Assembly: GCA_027924645.1 (NCBI GenBank)
Contig: BSBN01000763.1
Coordinates: 6,510,001 to 6,574,000, forward strand
Length of the DNA stretch: 64,000 nucleotides
Direction: 5' to 3'
Origin: Cunninghamia lanceolata
Taxonomy: Eukaryota; Streptophyta; Pinopsida; Cupressales; Cupressaceae
The position numbers and the translations under genes are program-made. This document shows, in pieces, positions 55,638-64,000 of the stretch. The stretch's first letter is position 1. Every line of letters starts with the position of its first letter. The notes under the pieces were generated by a model. The model saw only the letters and a program-made list of their open reading frames with translations. It had not been told where the DNA came from and did no database searches.

Positions 55638-57388
55638 TGATGCAGGAGCATCTGGGTCCACAAGCAATCAGCATCACCCAAAAAATATTTCAGGTTTTCA
55701 GGTTCGGTTTTAGTTTAGTTTTTGTTGTGCTTTGTCTTCTTTTGTGTTGGTTTTGGTCTTTTGCTTTAGGAGGCAAATTCATGTTAATTCGGCCAAGTTA
55801 AGAGTATCATCATGTAGAAGACCCAATTGGGTATCTCTAGTTTCATTTTGGTGAAAATTGGGTAAAATTTGGCTAAGTTATAGCCAGTTGGAAAAATCCT
55901 AAGTTTGCGATCTTTTAGTTTGCCGATGGGCGACTTCCCCGACAGGCCTATATACAAGTTCATTTTTCACATACAAAGACTTTGCCGTTGTCTCCCAGTG
56001 TTGAAGAAAATCATTATCGGCAAAGTTTCGAGTTTTAGAACCTTATCGGCAAAATCGCGGGTTTTCGAACTTGCAAGTTCGCCGATGCTTCATTTCGCCG
56101 ACAAGCCTTGCCAAGATGGAGTCAAAGTTCATTGGTTCGTGGAGACACAAAATTGCCGATAGAAGATGATTAGTTCGCGAGTTTCGCAATGGCCGATAAG
56201 CCATTTAAGAATGGAGTTCACGTTTTCCCAAATTTGCCAATAATGTTGAAGTCAAACTGTTGACCAATCCCAAGTTTCGAAAAGTTAAAACTTTGCCAAT
56301 AGAAGTGGATTGCTTAGTCAGTAAACCTTTGTATTTTCTAACAAGTTCGTGACTTCCGAAAATTGCCGATTTGCTACAGGGTTTGAGAAAGCTGAATTTT
56401 GCCAATAAAAGGCAATTGAAGACTTTGGTGGGTCGGGAAAGTTCAGTTTTGCTGATAACATGCTGTGACAAATTTTAAGATCGTAAGGTGGACTTTTTGC
56501 CGACAAAGTTAGGGTTTCAAAGGCAACGCCAATAAAGGACTCCAAGGTTTGAGGATATTATAATTTGCCGATAGCTAAATGCTTACACCGACAAGCGGGT
56601 AATTTATGAAATCATTATTTTGACGATAACATGTGATGGAAGACTTAAGTTAGCGACAGGTTACATTTGCCAATAATCTCCCTCTTAATATGTTGGAGAA
56701 TATTAAGTTGGCGAACTTGAACAAAGACTGATATGTTTCGTGGGAAAGGCATTTTGCCGATAACTGCCTTAGAGCCCGAACGTATACAGTGTCAATTGTT
56801 GTACAAATTGTGGATGTCTAAGGCAACCATCTAGTTCTTTGACCGTTTAACTGTTTGTCGATAGTTAAAGGTTATGTGGCTGTTATGCAACCGTCCACTT
56901 GGCAAATTTTCTAATCTGTTTGGTAACCATTGAACCGCTTGGCAACCGTTAAGTTTCAGTTAAGAAACTATTGTTTCTTCAGTTTCTTGTGAAACGGTCG
57001 ACTTTTCAGTTTTCTCCCTAGTTGATGTATAAATTGGAAACATTTGGGATATTATGAAGGGTCGGCCATCGAGAGAAGGAAGAGAGGCTTGGCCAGAGAG
57101 AAAGAGGAAACTTGCAGAGAATGCAAGATAAGGTGCGAGGCTGCGAGACGGTGGGATATTTGATCTCTGTGTTGTTGAAAAGCTATTTGGTGCTGTAAGC
57201 ACATAATCAGTTGAGTATTGCATTGTAAACCCTGAGGCTGAGGCCTAGCAGGCCAATAAATTTGCAATTGTTCGTATTGTGAGTTCTAATAAAATAGGTT
57301 CAGATTTGTTTATGAAGTTTGTCTCTGTTGTGTTGTTGAGCCGCATGATTGGGTTGCCTAATAAGGTTCCTTTGTCACGATTGCACCA
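55638..57388 (+). mobile_element. Solo LTR with TTTGCCGATAA motif array
   Basis: A perfect 5-bp duplication GAAGA flanks it (55633-55637 and 57389-57393). It starts TGATGCAGGAGC and ends GATTGCACCA. The upstream 900 bp carry about twenty degenerate TTTGCCGATAA words (for example 55920, 56151, 56192, 56496, 56564, 56755), some inverted as TTATCGGCAAA (56013, 56042). A TATA-like TGTATAAATTGG lies near 57026. No coding. Confidence 0.88.
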
Positions 57389-57393
57389 GAAGA

Positions 57394-58430
57394 CTATTGC
57401 AGTCAACATAGAAGATCATGGGTTGTATCGGCTAGTTGATACTGGACAGGTTTAGGAGTGTGCAATGGCAGCCAAGAGTGCATTTGATATTAGTACACTT
57501 TGGCATTAGTGGTACGGGCACCTCAACTTATCCTACCTCTCTCAATTGGCTCGAGAGAATTTGGTAGATGGTTTACCTGACATCTAGTAGTAGATACAGG
57601 GTGTTTGTGGAGCTTGCCAAGCAGGGAAGTAGCACAAAACTCCTTTTTTTCAGACGGACAGTCTTGGAGAGCCACAAGAGTCCTACAACTGGTTCATGCA
57701 AACATTTGTGGACCAATGAACATAGCATCGGTCACTAGTGCCAGGAATTTTCTTTTGTTTGTAGATGATTTTAGTAGGAAAATGTGGGTGTATTTTCTGA
57801 AGTCAAAATCAGATGTGTTTAAGGAATTTCAAAAGTTCAAAGCATTAGTAGAGAAAGAGTCTGGTTGTGCATTAATCATTCTTAGATTTGATAATGGAGG
57901 TGAATTTTGTTCAAACGAATTCAATGACTTTTGTGCTAAACACAGTATAAAACGGCAATATACAACACCATATACTCCACATTAGAATGAAGTAGTTGAG
58001 CAAAGGAACTGTACTATTACAGAGATGGCCCAGTGTATGTTGAACAGGAGTATTCCCAAGAAATTTTGGGCCGAGGTAGTATACATTGTAGTTTACTTAC
58101 TCAACAGGTCTCCAACACAGGCTGTGAAGGAGAAGACCCCAGAGGAAGCTTGGTCTAGGAGGAAACCAAAAGTAAGTCATTTTAAGGTCTTTGGTTCTAT
58201 TGCATATACGTGGATTCTAGATGCAAAGAGAACCAAGTTAGACCCTAAGACTAAGAAGTTAATGCTTACAGGGTATAGTGAAATCATAAAGCCTATAGGT
58301 TGATTGATGTTGACACTGACCGCTTGACTTTCAGTAGAGATGTTGTGATTGATGGGGAAACTAGGCCCTTCCAACTTTCTTCAACAATCAAGATCACTGA
58401 AGACTAGCTTGTCAAGGCTAAGGATTCAGG
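57394..58430 (+). pseudogene. Copia 2 integrase
   Basis: The zinc-finger zone is readable as HLNLSYLSQLARENL and GVCGACQAGK. The frame at 57605-57985 has [40 protein letters not shown] and LRFDNGGEFCSNEFNDFCAK. In other copia integrases the first catalytic Asp sits in HxDxCGPM; here it is Asn. The second Asp (FDNGGEF) remains. The glutamate region EQRNCTITEMAQCMLNRSIP follows at 57997 after a stop. KVSHFKVFGSIAYTWI continues at 58025-58303. Confidence 0.82.
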
Positions 58431-58587
58431 TTTGTAGCTTCACGAAGCTCCACCTGAAGGGGGGGAGGATTCTGAGCATGTGGAGTCTCCCAAGCAGATA
58501 AATGTATTTGAATTCATTGATGATAACCTGGATCAGCATCCAGATGATACATAAATAGGCAGCCCAAGTCATGGTAACAATAGTGAT

Positions 58588-59704
58588 TTGGATGGAGAGG
58601 TTCCTAAGAAGAGATCAAAGTGGTGGGAAAGCACCATTGGTGATGTTCGAGTAAGTGAAATGATAGAGGGAATATCATCGAGGGGCGAGAGCAAGCAAAA
58701 CACAACTAACTTTGCTCTAATGACTAACATTCAAGGAGTTTATGAGCCACAAGAGTTTCAGGAGGCAAAAGGAAAACCTAAATGGGAAAAGGCCATGGCC
58801 ACTGAACATGAAAGTCTTATGAAAAATAAGACTTGAGATCTTTTAGATCTTCCATCAGGGAAGAAACCCAATGGGTTGCAAATGGGTGTACAAAGTCAAG
58901 TACAAAGCAGATGGTACTCTTGACAAGTACAAAGCTCAGTTGGTCGCAAAAGGGTTCTCACAAAGAGAAGGCATTGACTATGAGGAGATCTTTGCTCCTA
59001 CAGCAAAGATGAGCACCATCCGTTTAGTTCTAGCCATGGCATCTCAGTTTGGCTGGAATGTCCATCAAATGGACGTAAAAAGTGCCTTGCTCGATGGTGA
59101 CTTGGAGGAAGAAGTGTACATGTCTCAGCCTCAAGGTTTTCAAGTTGCAGGAAAGGAGCATCTTGTATGCAGACTAAAGAAAGCTCTATATGGCTTGAAG
59201 CAGGCACCTAGGGCATGGTACATCAAAATTGATATGTATTTGGTTGAACAGGGATTCCAGCATAGTCCTTTGGATCCAAATTTGTACGTCAAAAGCATAG
59301 GCAATAAGATCATTCTACTAGTTATTTATGTAGATGATATCATTATTACAGGTAGTGAGGCACATTTGATTGAACAAATCAAATGTAATTTAAGTAAAGC
59401 TTTTGACATGATTGATCTAAGCCTCCTACATTATTGCCTAGGTGTAGAAGTTTGGCAAACAAGTGGTGGTATTTTTATTTCTAAATCCAACTATGCCAGG
59501 AGTTTGCTCAACAAGTTCAGAATGACTGATTGCAAAATCTTGTCCACACCTATGGAGAAAGGGCTGAAGCTTTCAGCCAAAACAGATTCAAAGGTAGTAA
59601 ATGAGTCAGCATACTAGCAACTAGTGGGCAACCTTATATACCTTACAACCACTAGACCTGATTTGAGCTATGCTGTGAGTTTTATTAAGCAGAACATTGG
59701 GTTG
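58588..59704 (+). pseudogene. Copia 2 reverse transcriptase (nearly intact)
   Basis: The open frame at 58871-59617 (248 codons) reads MGCKWVYKVKYKADGTLDKY, GIDYEEIFAPTAKMSTIRLV, WNVHQMDVKSALLDGDLEEE, ALYGLKQAPRAWYIKIDMYL and VIYVDDIIITGSE, giving all RT blocks with an intact YVDD. A stop after NESAY and the insertion at 59705 remove RNase H. The linker frame at 58588-58836 precedes it, with a stop at the NKT-stop-DLLD junction. It may be the youngest coding remnant in the window. Confidence 0.88.
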
Positions 59705-60548
59705 TGTTGATGTTTGTTTTTCGACAAGTCAACAATAGAGTAAAACACTAGAGTATCCCACTCTCTCTTGAATAAAGCTCTTCAAAGGCTGAACTATGTG
59801 ATCCAGTGAAGTAACTCCAAGGTTCCTTATTTATGATTCATGATGGGTTAACTCAGTGATTACATGTGATCTTGCTGATAATCACAAAGTGACTTACATT
59901 AGACTCTTCTTCATACTTAGCTTATTTCTCCTTCAGTGTGGATGATGTATATACAAGGTCTTAATGATAAAGAAATGAAAAAGGTAAGGTTTAGGAAGCT
60001 AATCTAAGGTCAATGAAGCAATGATGATGTAAGAATAGACAAACTCCTAAGTAAACCTAACTTCACTTCGCCAAGGATGCCTACAACTACATGAAGTTGG
60101 TGAAATCTCCTAAGGTTATGCGAATGGTTTTCAAATCATGAAGGCTTATACAAGCACCCATCGAATGGCGCAGCTCAAACAAACATCCACAATCGAACTT
60201 ATGCAAATAAGGCTCGGACTAGCTTTACACAACACTTCACCAGTGATGAATGTTAAAAGCATGAGCTAGGAGTTGATCAAATATTCAATACAACATACAT
60301 TACATCAATGAACTTCTAATCTACTTCTAATCTATTTGAAACATCTCTTCATTCAATTCAAAGCACAAGAAACCATGTGATTCCACAAGACAACACTTAA
60401 CACCAAATAAATTCCATTGTCTTTGCATTACTCTTGAGAAATATTTACAACAACTTCAAGTCCTCTCAGAGAATTTCGAGATACTCTCCTACTCTACCTC
60501 TAAAACCTAATCTCTAGTCTCTAATGATCACAAATGAGGCAACAAGGC

Positions 60549-60557
60549 CTTTATATA
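60549..60557 (-). promoter_or_regulatory. TATA box of long LTR
   Basis: The minus strand reads TATATAAAG, at a position homologous to the TATA box at 50886-50893. Confidence 0.5.
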
Positions 60558-60959
60558 GTAACTCCATAATACATTGAATGGCTAAGATCGATTCAAGTAG
60601 CCAAGGGCTTAGATCATGCCACCTCAATAGGTAGTTACAACAACTTGCTATTTTTAGTACAAAAGAGAGAGGCAATGAAGGCACATTTTCCAATGTGATA
60701 AGGTAAGATGAAATCATTTAAAACATCTTCCACATAGGCGTCCCTTTGGCTTCTTTTATTAAATGATACATTGAATGTAGTTGAAATGATGTGGCGACTT
60801 GTGACTGGATGATGAAGTGTACTCGCCACCTAGGTGCCACTTCAGCATGCTCCCAAATTATATCCTCTTGTGATCTTTTCGATATGATTGCTTTTGATGA
60901 GGAACACTTGAGATGTATCTTGTTGATCTTGCCTTGTTCACCTTTTTGTAAACTAGATG

Positions 60960-61500
60960 AATACATGTTGCTTCACTTGCATGACTTCGTGATGTTTCTT
61001 CTTCTTGTAGGATACATGATGATCTTCTCTGGATGATCCTTCACGAAGGGTAATGTATATGATGATGATACTTGATTCATGATTAGAAGTAGGATCTCTC
61101 TTGAACTTGAAGATTTGAAGAATCTTGAAGCTTGGATGGATGAATGCCTTGGAACATTTGATGATGGAGCATATGAAACTGGATGTGAGCCTCTTGGAAT
61201 GATGCTTCCTCTGCAACTTGAAGGTGATTCAAGCACTTGCTCTTAATGATCATGATGTAGTTGATGAAATGCTTCCTTGAAGATGATCTTGAAGTATTCC
61301 TTAGAGCAGCCACATGATGACTCTTCCTTGAAGGTTGAAAGAACTTGAAGTAGAGCGGATGCCTTTGGAAGTCTTGATGAAGATGATATCCTTTGGATGG
61401 ATGTCTTCTAGATGATCTTAACATGATGCCAAAGAATTCCAACACAAGGATGATGAAAGGTTCCAATTCAATGATTCCTGAAGCAGCTACATGATGCCTT
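60960..61500. repeat. GATGAT / CTTGAAG-rich low-complexity zone
   Basis: Irregular repetition of GATGATGC, CTTGAAG and ATGATCTTG words produces several overlapping open frames of 80-127 codons on the minus strand with no recognisable protein. Confidence 0.6.
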
Positions 61501-61809
61501 ATTCTTTTCTCATTCCTTGCTTGTCGAAGGTTCCCATCACTGGATCTTTAGATAATTCCTCCTTATTGCTACAACACAAATAAAGAAAAAACATCAACCC
61601 TTTTAATAAACAATTGCTTTCATAATACATAAGAATCATTCAACACTCTTATCATCAAATTAACTTCACTTGATATCTCAATAACTTCAAACATAAAAGG
61701 ATGACATTTTCTACTCAAAAGACCACTTGTCTTACAAACTCAAGATTGATTTCCTTTAAATCTTTTAAAACTGGCACATTGGATAAGTAGTCTAGTCTCT
61801 TCATCATAT

Positions 61810-63590
61810 TCCTCTATAAGGGCGCTTTGGATGATGCATTTGAGATCTTCTTTCAAGATGTCACAAGACTTGAGTATTCCCTCCACAAGGTGGCACTTTG
61901 GATCAAAGGTTTAAGATCCCCTTGGAGTATTCTCTTAACTTCATCACCCTTACCTCTTCCAAAATGGCGCATCAGATCAAGAATATGAAATCTCCTTGAT
62001 AACCTACCCAAATTTAGCCTTTTATTATGGCGCATTAGATGACATTTTCAGATCCTCTTTAAAAGATACTCTAGACTTTAATTATACTTCCTCTACAAGG
62101 TGGCGCAGCAGTTAAGACTTTTGGTTACTTCTTAAAATTTCAGTTTTTACTTATCATTTGTGACTGTGCATCAGATTGAGGTTTAGACTTCTTCATGTAT
62201 TTCTATGTCTTCTTGACTTTCAACATCTTCTTGAAGGTTTTGATTCTCCTTGCTTGCATGCTTGGAAGGTAATACATTAGATGATAATCTTGGAATACTT
62301 TCAGGATCAGCGCATTAGATCAACATCTTAGGATCTTCTTCTTTAAATCAGATCAACCTCCATCTAAGCACTTTAGATGAGTATTTGGATGCTTGGACAA
62401 ATGTGGATTAAACTTAAGTCTTCCCTCCCAGTGGTGATGCTTTGATTGGGGTTTTGCAATCTTCATCTCATTAAAAGACTTAAGGCGCATCAGATTAGAC
62501 TTTTAGGTTCTCCTTACAAGCATGTTTAGAAGGTAATGCATTGACTTTAATAAACTCCTTTTGGCGCAGCAGATTGAGATTTGGGATCTTCTTGACTAGC
62601 GCATTTGATCAGGTATTTACATCCCCTTCTTTAGCTCAAATTATCTCTCAACTCAGGGTGGCGCATTAGTTAGAGACTTAGAATCCTCCTTTCAAAGTTA
62701 TAAAGTTTAAACTCAGTGGAAGATTCATTTCATCCTTAGAGCAGCGCATTAGATCAGATATTTGAACTCTTCTTAAAACCGTTTTCATCTTAGTAATAGC
62801 AACGCATTAGATCAAGACTTAAAATCCTCTTTTGTTATGAACATATTAATTGAAACTCTAAACTCTCCTTGTAATGAGCGCACTGGATGATATATTTGAA
62901 TTTCTTCTTTGTAAGATTTAACATATTCTATCCTTAGCGCAGCAGTTGAATCTTTGGATCTTCATTGAAAGTCTTAGAGCACTTTCAACCTTCTTTCATT
63001 GAGGTGGCGCAACAAATGGCAATTTTAAATCCTTTTGCCTTGAATGCATTAGATGACCTCCAAAATCTTCCACAAGCTGGCGCACTAGATTAGATATTTG
63101 ATTTCTCCTTGATTTAAGTGCCTTGAATCAAACTTTCAAATCTTCTAAAGGCTGGCGCATCAGATCAAGGTATTGAATTCCTCTTATTTTCTAACATCAC
63201 GACAACTTCTTCTTAAAACTTGATTTATGACTTATAGCGCATTGGATTGACCTTCATGCTATTCATGACTTAGGCACTTTAGATCAAGAGTTTGAATCCT
63301 CATCTCTAACTCAAGGTGGCGCTCTAGATAGCAAATTAGATCTTTCCTTAAAAAGCCTTATCAAAATTAAATTGAAGTCCACACCCAATGGCGCATTGGA
63401 TAGAAGTATTGATCTCTCCTTAAAAAATGATAAAAAACCTTAAGTAAAACCTCCTCAATCATGGCGCATTGGTTCTGGCGCAAAGGGTCCACATTTTGTT
63501 CTTGGATTAAAAGCCCAATTCATCAACATTTTGCGCCACTTTCATGCCTTGTCGCACTGGATCAAGATTTTGGATCCTGTGGAGCAGTTA
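61810..63590 (-). repeat. Dispersed degenerate GGCGCATTAGATCAAGATTT array (about 25 copies)
   Basis: Copies near 61816, 61967, 62030, 62101, 62312, 62484, 62563, 62599, 62660, 62742, 62802, 62876, 62936, 63003, 63078, 63152, 63235, 63316, 63388, 63461 and 63565, spaced about 60-75 bp. The core GCGCA(T/G/C)(T/C)AG is best kept and is often followed 10-20 bp later by (A/G)ATC(C/T)TC. Between cores the sequence is barely alike, so it is not a simple tandem repeat. Confidence 0.75.
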
Positions 63591-64000
63591 GTCGTTTTTC
63601 AGGGTCTCTCAGGGTAAAGGTCTATTGAAAAATATATTTAAGTATAAGTTGAGAGATTGCATTTCTTATACTTCAAATATTTTTCAATATACCTTTCACG
63701 ATGTTTGAGATAGGTCTCGAATCCACCGGATTTAACATGCAAAATCTAGAATTTGGAGGATCCACCAGATTTCAGACTTAGTCAATTTTTCAGGATCTCA
63801 GGATTTCAGGCTACCAGACTTAGTCATTTTCAAGATCCCAAACAAACATCAGGATTAGTCTCAGTGTTCATTATTTGGATTTGATCAAGACTCTTCATTA
63901 TTGTAAGTTCATGTTCCAGATGAGACCTCCAGTTATAAAGCAAAACCTTCTAGGAGAGAGACTTATTGTTGGATTGGCAAAGGAAACGAACCTAAGACAT

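Larger units (their letters stand above)
53439..59704 (+). mobile_element. Ty1/copia element 2 (5' LTR to RT; 3' end cut off by an insertion)
   Basis: The LTR (about 53439-53636) resembles the copia 1 right LTR (TAATATTA...TATAATGGTCA). The PBS is at 53637. Gag, integrase and RT follow in copia order. A solo LTR (55638-57388) interrupts the gag-pre-integrase region. At 59705 another LTR interrupts just after RT. The RT is well preserved, but in-frame stops exist elsewhere. Confidence 0.88.
59705..64000 (-). mobile_element. Long LTR related to 49981-53408, running off the window
   Basis: It starts TGTTGATG right after the copia 2 RT. The first kilobase follows the same order as 49981-51000: CTCTTGAA, AATGTGATCCA-type text, GGCGCAGCT near 60172, and a TATA box on the minus strand at 60549-60557. 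The upstream part (61800-63590) is a dispersed GGCGCATTAGAT array instead of the AGCGG array of its relative. The far end and target duplication are outside the window. Confidence 0.65.

Noticed and set aside
60960..61500. Overlapping minus-strand frames of 80-127 codons
   Set aside because: Low-complexity GATGAT/CTTGAAG sequence in a long LTR; composition explains the open frames.

Overview
This window looks like nuclear DNA of a seed plant. It is AT-rich, packed with nested LTR retrotransposons, and carries only one recognisable host-gene piece. That piece is a 55-nt internal exon (25905-25959, + strand) encoding GLVDMQKPPDMISGNMTA, the plant-type mitochondrial pyruvate carrier 1 (MPC1) signature, with an AG before it and a GT after it. 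No other MPC1 exon was found, so much of the window may be intron of that gene. Very long repeat-filled introns and layered old elements suggest a gymnosperm, but that is inference. I found no rRNA, tRNA or CRISPR array.

Layout. 1-8017: a non-autonomous LTR element (LARD A), broken by two hAT-like elements (842-2204, 3177-3921) and a solo LTR (5168-7278). 8018-21155: a minus-strand chromodomain Ty3/gypsy element (G1), split by a Ty1/copia element (9448-15721) that itself holds a hAT-like insertion (13316-14346); the upstream G1 LTR holds another (19839-21003). 21156-28028: intron-like DNA with the MPC1 exon, a solo LTR (23600-25134), and copia and gypsy fragments. 28029-41130: an LTR element (C) containing a complete non-autonomous element (LARD B, 30174-37676), a minus-strand LTR (D, 37697-39872) and a hAT-like element (38681-39631). 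41131-49930: a second minus-strand gypsy with a chromodomain-like tail (G3), invaded by a LINE fragment and a short young copia derivative (47072-49401). 49939-64000: a truncated hAT-like end, a 3.4-kb solo LTR, a second copia (53439-59704) with its own solo LTR (55638-57388), and a related long LTR running off the window. Most insertion ends are fixed by target-site duplications read directly from the sequence.

The most unusual content is structural. Several LTR elements carry arrays of inverted repeats whose stems change in a compensatory way while loops or architecture persist: seven nested hairpins at 6506-6839, eleven hairpins in two tandem families at 47544-48056, GAAA-loop hairpins in the LARD B LTRs, and a small GGACGAAAACC hairpin about 75-105 bp downstream of the TATA box in four different LTRs. 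In addition, one family of hAT-like elements (8-bp duplications, CATAGTTG-type ends) carries three different subterminal motif sets, and three long-LTR types carry different dispersed motif arrays. Together these suggest repeated evolution of motif or hairpin arrays in transposon control regions. All coding regions of the elements are degenerate and probably inactive.
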